From Paulownia fortunei (taxonomy: Eukaryota; Streptophyta; Magnoliopsida; Lamiales; Paulowniaceae), in contig CM033111.1 of assembly GCA_019321725.1 (NCBI GenBank), forward strand, positions 434,001 to 498,000: DNA of 64,000 nt, written 5' to 3'. Below the pieces are notes generated by a model. It was not told the origin of the DNA, did not search any database, and saw nothing but the letters and a program-made list of their open reading frames with translations. Positions 23,804 to 36,541 of the stretch are shown piece after piece. Positions within the stretch are counted from its first letter, which is position 1, and the number at the start of each line of letters is the position of its first letter. A program made the position numbers and the translations under genes.

Positions 23804-26130
23804 CCATTTGAAACAAATCTGTTCATGTTCGTGGCGCTATAAGTGGTCCAGTATTAAGGTTAGTAAGTTTCTATTTCCTCAGAACAATGTCACAGAATAC
23901 GTTGACACTTTAGTAGTTGCGTAGTGTTTAACACTTTGAAATCCATAGATTGTTGGCTCATTGCAAAGGATTTTGATTATGTGATTGCCTATTAAACTGT
24001 GGTTTCTCAATGGCACATGGTTAATAAAGCCGTGACATCCTGCAGAATTCTGAAAATATATTTTGTCAAATGGCAGGCAATTGAACAATCTGGTTCAGAG
24101 CGGCTTTGTTTTCAAATAACAGTTGTTAGAATGATGTAGTTTGTGCCCTTTAAATGACGCACTCTGTATGATTATTGCAATTAATCAGATATTTTAGTAC
24201 TGTAATCTTTGACTTGTTTTGAGTAGACATCATCAATCAGAGAGCATACACAGAGACCTCAAACTATCATTATATCTTGATTGCTATTATGCCGATTCCC
24301 ATCAAATTTTTACCCTAAATGTTAGGCAGCTTTGTATCTTTGAATGTGATCATTAGAAGTGCGGCTATACTTCATTGAATTACACATAATGATGTTAGTA
24401 TTTAATTTTATGGCATTAATATGTGTACATTAAATCTTCACAAAACTCACATAAGTGGTTAGCATTCCCACTGACGTGTGAATAATTGTGAAGCGGCAGG
24501 TTGTCATGCTTGAAACTTGTAGACGAAATTAGCATGTATTCTTGATCCAAGCAACACAGAACTCTAATTTCTTTGTTAGACTACATATTGTGAGTAGAAA
24601 AAAGTAAAAAACTACTTGATGGGCGCTCTACCTGGTTCTTTCCCTTGTTCCATCACCACCAATATTCAAAACTATTGCCAGAACAGTTCACACATAATCA
24701 TATAATTCCTGGATCCACTACCGTGTTCTGGCAATGAACATTTCCGGGAAGCGCCCATTAAAGATAACCATTTTTTTAACATTTGACAACAATCTATCAA
24801 GGGTGCAAGCATTTCATTATTCTTGGTATCACGGTCGAGTATATTTGATATATATTTTTAAGTTAAATTTTTAGACCATTTGAATATTGAAGGCCTTGAA
24901 AAAATTTGATCCGAAAGGCATGTGTCAGAAGTATTTTGTATATCTTCAATTATATGCCTTGATGGTACCAGTCCCCTGTGATCTCCTGTGTGTTATTTTT
25001 CTAAGTTTTTTGTTTCATCAATGTATGCCTTTGACATGACTTGGAGTTGGAAAGATGCAGCAGGGACCTGACCCATAGCAGCTGTTAGCTCATGATTTCC
25101 AACTTTATGATAAACCCTTGCACAGAGCTAACTCATTTTGGGTCCACACTTTCAAGTTTTGCTAATTTTGACAGCCTGACCTGACTGGAATACAGCAAAG
25201 ACGAAATTGATTGACTGAAGCACTAATATACAAGGTTGGTGAAAGAAGCAAATGGGGCAGAAATTTATAACATTCCAGTGTATATTTCTTTCCGATTTAT
25301 TGGTTGGTTAAAACCAGGAAATATCAAAACAAAAGAGAGAATTATTATCTCCTACCTGCGGATTCATGCAAACAACCCACCTTCTGAGGTAATGTATTGA
25401 TCAAAACAAAAATGAAGAAAAGGAAAAGTAAAAAAAAAATCGCCCATATGTCACCATGCAGGCGACTAACGGAAACGAACAACAACTCAAATGCAGTATA
25501 TATATATCACGAAGCTCACTTACACGAGCACTATGACGATTTTGATTATTTTCACACTTTTAGTAGTTGAATATGTTTTTACATATTTGTATACCTCTGG
25601 TAATAATTATAACAAAATTCATAACTACATTAATAATTACAATAATATTCTTAATTCTAATACTCATTAGCATTTACCTTTTTAATATTTGTGAATATGA
25701 ATGAAATAATATCATTAATTGTGAAAACTTATTGTTGAGTAATTATGTTTTAATTTATTAATCAATTAGATTTCTTATAGTATTATTTTCAATACCACTA
25801 TTTATTTATTAAAATAGCAGATAACACACTTGAATCAATGGTAAATTCAGGAATATTAAAATTATAACTTCTTAATTGAAGTTCAATACATTACCGAAAA
25901 GGCAAAAGCATTAAAAAAGCATGATACTGTTGCCTGTAGCTAGCTTTCAGATTTACTGTTTAATTTCAGTGATTAATAGAAACAAGCATTCATATTTGTC
26001 TGCTTAATTTCAGTAATAACCAAGCATATAAAAAAAGCTTAGCAAACATGAACTGTAATTCAAGCCAGAAGCTTATTTAGAGTCTGCAAACATGTCCAAA
26101 ATAAGTTAAATGGCACTGCATCCACAAAAT
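23804..26130. other. SPL 3' UTR and convergent spacer
   Basis: No convincing protein frame. The first few hundred bases should be SPL 3' UTR. The stretch near 25.5-25.9 kb is very AT-rich. The right part runs into the 3' end of the minus-strand zinc finger gene. Confidence 0.55.
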
Positions 26131-26151
26131 CTTCAGTAGAAATCATCTTGC

Positions 26152-26157
26152 TTTATT
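26152..26157 (-). terminator. Candidate polyadenylation signal of the RanBP2 zinc finger gene
   Basis: AATAAA on the minus strand, about 1.1 kb after the stop codon. If used, the 3' UTR is long. Other plant-type signals nearby cannot be excluded. Confidence 0.3.
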
Positions 26158-26256
26158 CAAATGACTGGACCCCCAGAAAGGAGACATAAACAAGAAAACT
26201 TTGATCTTCAAGTATTCAGATTTTTTCCAAACCAAAAATGTCAAGGGTACCATCCA

Positions 26257-26312
26257 GGAAAAAGAAAGAAAAAGAAAAAAAAGAAAGAAAAATAAAGAAA
26301 AAAATGAAAAAG
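26257..26312 (+). repeat. Polypurine (GA/A) tract
   Basis: About 55 bases of almost pure A and G, with one T in each of two places, in the presumed 3' UTR of the zinc finger gene. On the transcript it reads as a polypyrimidine tract. Confidence 0.7.
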
Positions 26313-27281
26313 CCACGAAAAAGCAACTTTTTTAGTCTAGTACAACTGGCTGTGTCATGACTCTTTCATGGAGTGAAGAAAAATATTCAGCAACCACATC
26401 ATGGGCACTGAAATGTAATAGGCCACCTGTGATCTTAAAACTAAAGAACATGGGGCGAATCATACATAAAGACCACATAATTACCATGCCGCAAGACCTA
26501 AGGCTCCAAGACAAAGACGCTCGGGTTCAATTTTAGTTAAAAGAAACTCCCAATTTTTATTCAAATGTAGCCGTTAGCACTAAGTTTTTGTTTCAGACTC
26601 AACATCTAAGATTTCACACCTTTTTATCACAGAATGAAAACAAGAACTGAGACTCTTATTCTCAATCCACATACTTTAGGAGACGATCCCAAACACGGTG
26701 GATGGTTTCACTTCAAAATGAAGATTTGTGAAACACAACCCAAAAGCCAACAAGAAGATCCTATGCATATAACTTCTACACCATAGAATGCTATCAATTT
26801 GGCAGAAGCCAGCAGAAATGGTCAGAAAACAATTTCTGAAGCTATTGCTATGCTACCAATGGAGAGACACCTTTTACCCAGACAATGAAGCCTGCTTAAA
26901 ATAGTAGGATTTTGCAGACCTGTTCCTAGAACAAATGCCTTTCAAGAGCACAAAGACAATTAAAACCAAATTGAAGACGAAAAGAATATAGCTAGAAATG
27001 TACATCATCATACCACTAAAATATGAGATACCAAAAGTACAGAATCCTAGAAAATAGCAACCAGATTCAAAATCTAGCAAGAGTCATCTGGCAGACACAT
27101 GATGCAAATTTGCAAGGATAAAGACCACAAGATACCAAGAGAGTTAATACAACTTGACACGAATATAAGAAGGCTGAGTAACTTGACAACTGCAGCAACA
27201 GGAAGATGACATGACTGACTTTCAGACACCCACACTGAGCAATGCTGGACAACTCTGAACCTTCTCAGACATGCCTAGTAC

Positions 27282-30200
27282 TCACTGGAACAGTAGACAA
27301 CTCTATTAATATATGAAAAGATGAAAAGAAATTAAAGTAGAAACTGGACAGACAAGCACTTCAAGAATCAAAGAAGAAAAGAATAATACATAACAAGTAA
27401 TTCCTTAGATTGAAACTTTGATTATATATTGAGTGTGTTTTGTTACACATATACAGAGGACCAAATGAAACAAAAAAATTTAAGTAAACAGTCATACAAA
27501 GTAAAAATATTGCACAACAGACCTGATCATTTGCATCAGCTGCCTCTGGCGGAGACTTTTTTGTCTCAGAAGGTTTATCAGCACCGCAGTTCTGTCTGTT
27601 ACACTTGGTCCTGAAAGGGTAGTTAATGTTGTTGCATTTCTCACACTTCCAGCTTCCTTCTGGCATGTCTAGTTCTAAATCACAACATTCTAAGTACATT
27701 GTACATTTTACAGAAAGAACTTCATTTTTACACCACTTGTGGTGTAAGGGAAAACTATATTTGTGAAATAATACTTACTTGAATTCTTGCCTGATTTGGC
27801 ACCCTGCATTGATCATCATAAAACTTCAAAACATATTGTGGAAACTAAAGACTTTCAGATTTAAGTAATTGCATAACCTTAACGCATATTCAATCCTCAA
27901 CTCTATACTAAAGACAATGCACTCCAGCATCAGCGGAGGCAATTTCCAAATAAACAGATACATTTGATGACACCATTTAAGATTTACGTGTGGAAAACCA
28001 AAAGATAGGAATTCAAACCTGAGATCCAGGCTTAGGTGTATTGCACTTCCTCATGTTGCAAACCGTTCTAAATGAAAAATTGACATTTCCACATTTGGGA
28101 CAAGCCCAGTCATTGTCCCGAGTTCCATCTAACAAAGCATAATAGCAATTGGTAATTCGTACAAAAACAAAAGTTTAGTCCAGAAATCAGATTTAGACTA
28201 CACAAGAGGCATCGCATACCACCAGCCTTCTGAGATTTATCCTCTGGGAAAAAGCCAGGCCTTGGCCCCTGTAGAAGATTAAATCACATGATAGTCAAGC
28301 AAACAATCAGGACGTGTTCATTTCCCAAGTCGCAGAAATGTATTCTTCTTTCTAACAAGAAAAGACAAATGCTGGATTTTTTCCGAGGAAGGAACAGGTT
28401 ATTAAACCAAAACAAAATGCCTATCATTTACCATCAATGTAGGATCATGACACCACACAGCTATTATTAAAAGACTTCTACCCATGCTACGGAGTCCCAG
28501 ACACAAGCAAAAAAGGATGCTGCATCGTAAGCCATTCATGACTTGTATTAAATAGAAGAACAATGAAGGTTTCACAATGCAAACTTACCATGGCAGGGCT
28601 CATAGGGAAACCCAAGCCATACTGATCCATCATTGGTGGCAAACCATACATCCCACCTACAAGGTGGGAAAAGATAAGGGGCATGAACCAACAATAAACA
28701 ACAGTACTTGAAGATGCCATACAAAATGATGCCAAATTTCAAAGGTGTAATGTAACAATAGGCAGCGCATATTGTAAGAAACTATTGATGTTGCCGCCAT
28801 AATAGGCAAGTAGAAACCAAATAAATATCAAGACAGAGAATATACCATTTCGAATAATTGATCCACCCGAGTAAGGAGGGGGACCAGATAAATGTAAAGG
28901 TCGATATGGGCTGCCTCCAGAAAATCGACTTCCATAGTTATAATGATATGCCGAGCCTCCAGAAAAAGGAACATCATATGGAGGCATAGATGTTCCATTG
29001 AACATGGAAGAGCCATAAGGTGGTACACCCATATACATTGAGGAGGGTGCACCAGCGCCTACATAGGGAGCTGCAGATAAGTACCCCTGAGGTGCTTGCA
29101 CTGGCTTGGCAGCAGATTTCTGAAACAGAAGTGACTTTAGTTAGTAGGTTGGGCAAAGACCACATAAATTTAAGATGCTGATGAAAACAATTAAAAAGAA
29201 AAGAGTACAAAAATGAAAATGACAGATAATTTGTTCCCCAAATTTAAAAATAAAAAAATAAAAAAATCAGGTCAACAGTTACATGACCATATTGGAGACA
29301 AATAAAGTTATTTTATGCATGTTCCCTATTGGACAAATGAAAGGCATAACCTGACAAGCAGATATTAAAACGAATGTATACAACTATACTTTTGGAGAAT
29401 TTAAGCACTGAATTTTGATGTGATTTTCTTTTTCTTGGAAAATACATGGAGACGATATTCATAGTCTATAAACAATAAACAAACTGCCAAATATATACTT
29501 CATTTGCGACTATTTTCAAATTAAAAAATGTAACGATACCCAAATTGTTACTTTTCAACTCTCTTTAAAACTAAGTGCTAATTAAAACATAAAAACTCAA
29601 ATTGGGACAGAAGTGTGTCTTTCCAAATATAACTTAACAAATTACCTTACCAGAAAATAAATTCTTATCTTAGATAGTTAGATTTATTAAAAAATAATGC
29701 AAAATCTCACATTCAATTTCAAAATGGGAAATTCTTACCGAGTTGTGATCAGCTGGCCTAGGCTGAGTGCAGTTACGCATATTACAAGTTGTCCTAAAAG
29801 AGAAATTCACATTGCCACAGCTAGGGCAGGTCCAGTCATCTTCCCTGCGGCCACCTACAAATGCAACAAGCTCAAATAAATACCAAAAACAAGACTGACA
29901 TTTCAGGAACTCATGTCTAGCTCCACAAATCAAATATTACACAAAATATACATTGCTTAAGTATGGGTTCTTGTAAAATAATTCCTATTTGAAATATCAA
30001 TATTCTAAAATCTTGTGTATTTTCATGTGATGTATCAAAAGTAAAATTCAAATACCGTAATGAATCAAAGCAACTTATGAAAAGTGCAGGCTGCCCATAC
30101 ACATTTGAAATGACTCAAGATATTGATTGTTCAGGAGAAATAGCAACATAGGACATGTGCGGAACATGCAAACTGAAGGTGAGGTCCACATGCAAAAATG

Positions 30201-31473
30201 CATAAGGGGTTTCCCAATTTTGTTTCTTTGAAGTGTGACACAAAATGACACATGGGACAATGTGCTTTATAAGTAGACACGCCAAAAAGCATTTCAAGAT
30301 AATCTAAAGACAAAATGACAAGAAAGAGGTTCGAGCAGAAACTTCATGCATGAACATTATCCACCACATAGATGCATTGGATTGATGCTTATGAATAGTG
30401 AATTTTTCATTTCTTCTTATACGCACATGGGAAAAAGTGTAGCCTAAATACATTCACGGAGATGCAAATGCGTGCTTTTACACTCATACAGCAACAGGTG
30501 GCACTGGGGGAGAATTTAACAATACATAGCAACTTTATCTACAAGTGCACAAGTTTCACTCCATAATGTTTATAACTACAAGCAGTGAGCTGTCATGATT
30601 CTCAGACACACACGAACCATTACATTGTATGTAAACATATTTAACATGTTTGATGGACAATCAATACAATTTGAGAATTGTCAAACAACTATTTTGAGGG
30701 AAAAACAATTTAAAACTTGAAGCGTCCAACAACATAGTGTTATCAGACATTCATGAATATTTTACAGTGAACCAGATATGTTAGCATCACCTGTAGACAC
30801 AAATCGAATTTCACCTGCTCAAAATGTGCTTTGTAACATATATACCCAACATGTTAAAAACATGCACATTTCTATCTCTCAGGTAAGTTAATGGCATCCC
30901 AAACACTTCTCAACACTTCGTTGCATGAGAAAACTTGGTATCCTAACAAATGTTGCTATCGTAGTATCTCCCAGAAACATGCCCAAAAATGCTTGTTTGA
31001 TCCAAATTTAATAGATTATACTGCATTGAACTCACAATAATCCTAATAAATGCATATAATTTTCCACAACAATACCAACTATTATCAGGGAGTTCTATTG
31101 CGGCAATATATGTTAGGCAGCCACATCATATATTTCACCATTTAAACAAATTGTTTATTGTCACACAAACATGAGCATATACGATATATAAAAACAAAAC
31201 CAAGGTACATCAATCGTGATGACTAGCATACCATCCGTTCGTGCACGTTTAGCTGCTGAAGAGTTTCTGTTATCAACCTGAAATATAAAAAAACAACTCA
31301 AAAATTACATTAAATAGATCTCAGTTGTTACTTTATCAACACAATTCAGATACATAGAATTGTATTTGAAAAAACCAGAAAAATCCCAATCATTCACAAA
31401 CTTCCACAAAATTAGGGGAAACACGAATAAAAGGAATAAATAGTGCTGATGAAAATAAAATCACCTGAGACAT
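27282..31473 (-). CDS. RanBP2-type (NZF) zinc finger protein with three fingers, 281 aa, ten coding exons
   Basis: Probable RNA- or ubiquitin-binding protein of the ZRANB2-like plant family, similar to what I recall of Arabidopsis At1g67325. Minus-strand exons: 31473-31465, 31277-31232, 29854-29739, 29119-28846, 28656-28589, 28268-28220, 28128-28019, 27803-27779, 27668-27523, 27284-27282. All junctions are GT-AG and in phase; 843 nt plus stop. Exon 1 codes only MSQ and the last holds only TGA. Finger 1: W26, C28, C31, C42, C47. Finger 2: W195, C197, C200, C211, C216. Finger 3: W239, C241, C244, C255, C260. Fingers 1 and 2 share GNVNFSFRT and finger 3 has NNINYPFRT, the aromatic-arginine face that in ZRANB2-type fingers contacts single-stranded RNA. 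Between fingers 1 and 2 lies a Gly/Pro/Tyr/Ser-rich low-complexity segment (about 60-171) suited to condensate-type interactions. The C-terminus is GADKPSETKK...NDQ. The function is inferred from the family. Confidence 0.93.
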
Positions 31474-33930
31474 ATTTTGCTTTGTGCCGTGGGTTTGAGC
31501 GCCGGGCGTTGGCGTTGGCGCAGGCGAGAGATCCGACAGTAGGGCACTTAAGAGAGAGAGAGCGTTGGCGATTAAATAATAAAGGTTTTCCCCTTTTATT
31601 TTCGTTAGTCACAAGTCCAGCAGTCCACACTGAACAGTGTTTGGTGACCAGGCCTTAATTTTGGGCCACACCCTAAACACCTTTCATTATGGGGGCCCAT
31701 GGAGCGTACTCCTATTCGACTGGTCTGTTTTTCGGGCTGAGAAATATGGGCCAACAGGGGCGGGTAGAAGCAGGAGGAATTAACAGGCTATGCGGATTTA
31801 TCATGAAGTTTCATGCATTTGTCATATTGATATACGATTTTTTTTCAAGTAGCTCAATTAGTGCACTATTTCTTGAATTTGGTTAGTTTTTTTTGCAAAA
31901 ACTATTATACTCTTTGTATAAATTTTAAATAATAAATGTGCCCCTCATCTATCAAATGAGGGGAAAAAACACACAAACACAAAGAAATTGTTAGTAGTTT
32001 TTTTTTTTTTTAACATTTTTACAATGGAAAGTAATTGAAAATATTATCTTTTTGTTATTTCTAAGGTACTAAAATAGTAATATAAGTGTTGTATTTATTT
32101 CATGATTATATGTATTGCTACTTTTGATATAGTAGAGTAATAATAACAACTCTATTTTGTATTAAATATCAATACCATAACGACTCTATTATGCAATTGA
32201 AATGTACTAATATACCGAATTTCTCTATGTATATCTTATGAGAACCTTTCAATGATCTTGTTACACGACGTAGAGTATGATAATATTTTTATGACTTTTA
32301 TATGAATCAAAAAAAGAATTAATCCCAAAAATTTTGCCTTTTTAGATGCAATTTGATATTTTTTTCTTTTTATATCCGAAAAAGCTACATAATTTTACCT
32401 CTATCCATTTTACTTCCAACTTGCAATAAGAATAATTAAAAAATAAAAAAATAAGAAAAAAGAAAAAAGGTGAAAATTACACCACATAGATGAAATTCCA
32501 AAATAAAATACCATTTTTTACCAAAAAAACTATATAAGAGCATTTAACCTTTTTTTAGATTATAAAAATAAAGAGAATCTTACAATAAAAAAATAAATTA
32601 CTTTGTCTAAACAAATTAATGACTGACTGAAAGAAAATATATCAATTTGGAGTTTCTTAATTAAACTTTTAATATTGAGAAACAAACAAAGTGAATTTAA
32701 ACTTGAATGATGCTATAGTCAGTGTAAATTATATTACTTTAATTCGTTACTATCCAATACTATTTAGCTATATTCTACTAGATACTCAACTATGTAATAA
32801 ATAAGATAGTAATTGAGATATACTGAAGTAGTGTTAGAAAAAAATTATATAAAAAGGTACAAAAACGAGTATTTTTTATTATTTTGAGGAAAATTGATCG
32901 ATACTATACTATTAGGGAACATGTCAAAATTTCATTAGTTCACATTTGTAGTGTTATTGTATTCTACTTAAAAATATATTTCTTGTTAATTAGCCATTAT
33001 TTCTACCCCTCATTAAATTGTTAGTATTTTTGGCTAACATGTATCAATTGAGCCATTTCCAAAATGTCATATATCAACATGACAATGGATTTTACTCGAT
33101 TTATTAGACCCCAAATAGCTATTATATTTACCAAAATATAGGGGATTCCTATTTGCCCCACGACTCAAAAATTGTATTTAATTTGGTCCTAATACATAGA
33201 AATTTAATATATTTGTCCCACATATAAAAATTATAAAATTTGAGTATTTTACCTTGGTGCTAATTATTGCAAAGTTACCATATTTAATCCCATAATATCG
33301 AAAAATTATGCAAATAGTTAGATTAAAGTGGAGAGTGGCCACACGACATTCACGCGGTCGTTCCTTCTTTGGTAAAGGTTCAGTTTTACTCAAGACAGGC
33401 CTCTAGTTTATGAATCCAATCCAATGTGTATAATAATCAGTGCCATTTTTATCTCCATTGAACTAAAATTTGAAAAAAATATTAAGAGCTCAAACGCTTG
33501 ATTCTTAATTGAATCCTCTCTATCAGAAAAATATATCATCAGAGTTGTTGTTAGACTATAGAATTGTACATGAAAACTGGTCCTGGAAAGAGATGATTGT
33601 TACTAATCTTTCAAAAAATTTCTTGATAGTATTGAAATACAACGAGATTTCATCTTTTCTGCTCACGATCCATACTTAAGACATCATCACTAGCATTATG
33701 ACCCACTCATAATTCACTGGGACATTGGAAAAAGAAGCGATGCCATGAAAAGGATGAGAAAAAGAACAATAATAAATTCAAGTACGTATTACAGTTAAAT
33801 TACTGAAACTTATTTTATCTAATCAAAGTACTATCTATAGTACATTGATATTCTTTATATATGTTCATAATGAAAACTAAAGTTTAATTTCATCTTTAAC
33901 AAATATACGTATTGGGGGTACTTGGAAAAG

Positions 33931-33933
<3 letters not shown>

Positions 33934-33994
<61 letters not shown>
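33934..33994 (+). repeat. TA dinucleotide microsatellite
   Basis: About 30 TA units, broken once by a shift (ttata) near 33969. Self-complementary, so it could extrude a hairpin. Confidence 0.95.
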
Positions 33995-34371
33995 AATATG
34001 GGGAAGAGATACAGAGATTAAGTACTTTTGCACCGCAACTAGCTAGCCTCGGCATACATGTTAAAGCTTGAGTGGAAAGAGATTACTGAAAAGCAGAAAG
34101 TGCAAGCTAAATATGGTTAAGCCGTCCAAGACTAGGAAAGATAGGAAAACTAGAACAGCTGGAAGCTTCAAACGTCGATTCGTTCACGCCCAGATGGGAA
34201 TGCATGGAAGAAGATAGCTACAGCAAGGATTATAGATCCTGCAAGTTGAGGGATGATGTCCCAGGTGTGGGAATAGGGATGGTTGTTGTTGCAGTAGTAG
34301 AAGTGTTGGTATAGAGAGCTGTAGAGTTTGGAGGTAAGGTTCGGATCTATTGTTTCCGTCTCTCCTATTGC

Positions 34372-34400
34372 ATATAATATATATATATATATATATATAA
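34372..34400 (+). repeat. TA dinucleotide microsatellite
   Basis: About 14 TA units, 380 bases to the right of the larger TA array. Confidence 0.9.
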
Positions 34401-34889
34401 TATTTTTTAATATATATTTATGGTAAGTAATTTTGATCATTATGATATAATTTTTTATTTTAAATTTGTGTTTGTATAAAGTATCTCCTTTTATAAAATA
34501 AAATTTTCTTTCCAAACTATTTTTTTTTTTCAAGAAAGTACTTCCCAATCCCCCCGGTTGTCGCTGTATCTCTTTCTTCTTCACTTTTTATCTTGTCCTT
34601 TTATAGGACCCCAACCTTTCACGGTGGAAAAAGATTCTGCCCTGTTATAGGGTTAGAGCTAGACAATCCCAATCAATTTCCCTTTTCCGATAATTGCACC
34701 ATTACAACCTAAGAAGAACAAACGAAAAAGCGAGACATACTGACAGAAGTGGGAGAAAAACGTGCATTACTCTCTTAAGAAACGAATCTCCCACATAAAC
34801 TCCAAAATATTTCGGTCTCCAACAATTACCGACATTAATTAACGAGGTCTCCACCTTTTGTTGAACTCTTCTATCTCTACCCAAACACC

Positions 34890-34896
34890 ATATATA
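34890..34896 (+). promoter_or_regulatory. Candidate TATA box of the AGM gene
   Basis: TATATAT, about 170 nt before the start codon and followed by a pyrimidine/A-rich leader. Good spacing for a plant core promoter, but not proven. Confidence 0.4.
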
Positions 34897-35061
34897 TCAC
34901 CAGATTTCAAACATCACTAACTTGTTCAATCAAACATCGAGTGTTCCAACCCTTACATTTTCCTTTTCTTAATTTATAATATCTGCCAATCCCATGTCTC
35001 ATTATTATACTCCAGTAAACAGACATAAACTCTAGCCACCTAGTACGCTTAGTCTAAAACA

Positions 35062-35682
35062 ATGCAGAAAATCCATAACCAGAACCAACACTTCAAGCCC
35101 GAGAAGCCATGGTTTCTCGGCCTCCTGGTGGTGGGCTTGATCGGCGGGGCGTTGCTCATTGCTTTGTTCACGAGAACCCCAAATTCTTCCCCTCTCTTCT
35201 GCGGCGGTGGCGCCTGGCGGAGACTCGCCGCGACTAAAGCCACGACGCCCCAGCTGGAAGCCATTCTCCACTACGCGACGTCGCGCGTGGTGCCGCAGCA
35301 ATCCCTCGGCGAGATCACGGTAACATTCGACGTTCTGAAATCCGTTGCACCATGTAATTTCCTCGTTTTCGGACTCGGGCATGATTCCCTCATGTGGGCC
35401 GCACTCAATCCACGTGGCACCACGTTATTCCTGGAAGAGGATCCCAAGTGGTTCACGGCAGTGTTAAAAGACGCCTCTGCCCTCCACGCCGTCACGGTGC
35501 CTTACCGGACTCAACTCTCCCAGGCTGACGAACTGCTCCGCCACTACCGAACTGAACCCGACTGTTCGGCAAACAACTCATTCCTGCGTGGCAACAGTAA
35601 GTGCAGGTACAATAACAATTTTCTCTTATTTTTTTTTGTAAATTTTCATATGAAACTTGGTATTTTCATAGACAATAGAATA

Positions 35683-35722
<40 letters not shown>

Positions 35723-36541
35723 CTTTTATAAGCAAAACTAGATTTTTTTTTCCTCATACGATGCAATTTCATTAATTCAAAAACTTAGCCATTTTTTTCT
35801 ATTTTTATTCAAATGTGAGTAAACCCAAAATTAGTTGAAGATAAATACTGCCATACACAAATTCTACTATAAATTTGGTAAGAAACTATCGTAATTAATG
35901 CATTGGAATGTTTTCAATAAATTATTATTTCTAAATCAAGGACCAATGAAAGGGAAATAATACTGGTGATGATATCCGGCTGCTAAAGGCATTTTTTAAA
36001 TAGTTTATAATGAAATTATTCCATTGTTTTTATTTGTATTGTACTGCACAATTGAGTTTATATGGTATTCCATCTTTTCACTAGAGATGATATTTTATTG
36101 ACAAATTGCACGTACCAATACACTGTACACAGCGAACACATAATATTTTTGACTAAATTTATTTTTAAGTCCGAGATTTTAAAGAAAAGCTCAACTATAT
36201 AATACTCGGAATCCTGAATATGCCGGTACTGTGAGTGCAGGTTAGCACTGAACATGCTATCGGATGAGGTGTACGTTACAGAATGGGACATGATAATGAT
36301 CGATGCGCCGCGGGGGTACTTCCCGGAGGCGCCAGGGAGGATGGCGGCAATATATTCGGCGGCGGTCATGGCGAGGAACCGGAAAAAATCCGGTGTGACG
36401 CACGTGTTCTTGCACGATGTGGACCGCAAGGTGGAGAAAATGTATGCAGAGATGTTCTTGTGCAGGAAGCATTTGGTGAAGGCTGTGGGGAGGCTATGGC
36501 ATTTTGAGATTCCTTCCGCTACTAATGGTGACTTTTGCTAG
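35062..36541 (+). CDS. AGM: DUF579 polysaccharide O-methyltransferase, arabinogalactan (AGM) type, 281 aa, two exons
   Basis: Golgi type II membrane enzyme expected to methylate glucuronic acid on arabinogalactan side chains using S-adenosylmethionine; sister enzymes (GXM) act on xylan. Exons are 35062-35606 and 36241-36541, joined as AG/G in phase 2 (TGC AG|G TTA) to give 281 residues. After a short basic, Gln/Lys-rich cytosolic tail, one membrane anchor spans about residues 17-36 (WFLGLLVVGLIGGALLIALF). The DUF579 domain follows: LHYATSRVVPQQ (69-80), the glycine-rich probable cofactor loop NFLVFGLGHDSLMW (99-112), TTLFLEEDP, then in exon 2 EWDMIMIDAPRGYFPEAPGRMAAI and HVFLHDVDRKVEK. The C-terminus ends in a Cys (GDFC). 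The choice of AGM (At1g27930-like) over GXM rests on remembered residues such as ALNPRGTTLFLEEDPKW and RGYFPEAPGRM, so the family is certain and the subfamily likely. The intron holds an AT microsatellite. Confidence 0.9.
35685..35721 (+). repeat. AT microsatellite in the AGM intron
   Basis: About 18 AT units, 79 nt inside the only intron of the methyltransferase gene, near its donor site. Confidence 0.95.

Larger units (their letters stand above)
31686..34880. other. AT-rich spacer between the zinc finger gene and AGM, with TA microsatellites
   Basis: The zinc finger and AGM genes are divergent, so both promoters lie here, near its two ends. The middle is AT-rich without recognisable protein. 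Two long TA arrays are at 33934-33994 and about 34372-34400. Confidence 0.55.

Noticed and set aside
34168..34400. Minus-strand frame ending ...IIPQLAGSIILAVAIFFHAFPSGRERIDV, possibly a small membrane protein
   Set aside because: Its upstream part is a translated TA repeat, no partner exon or family could be found, and it lies in the AGM promoter region. It may be part of an unknown spliced gene, but it cannot be supported.
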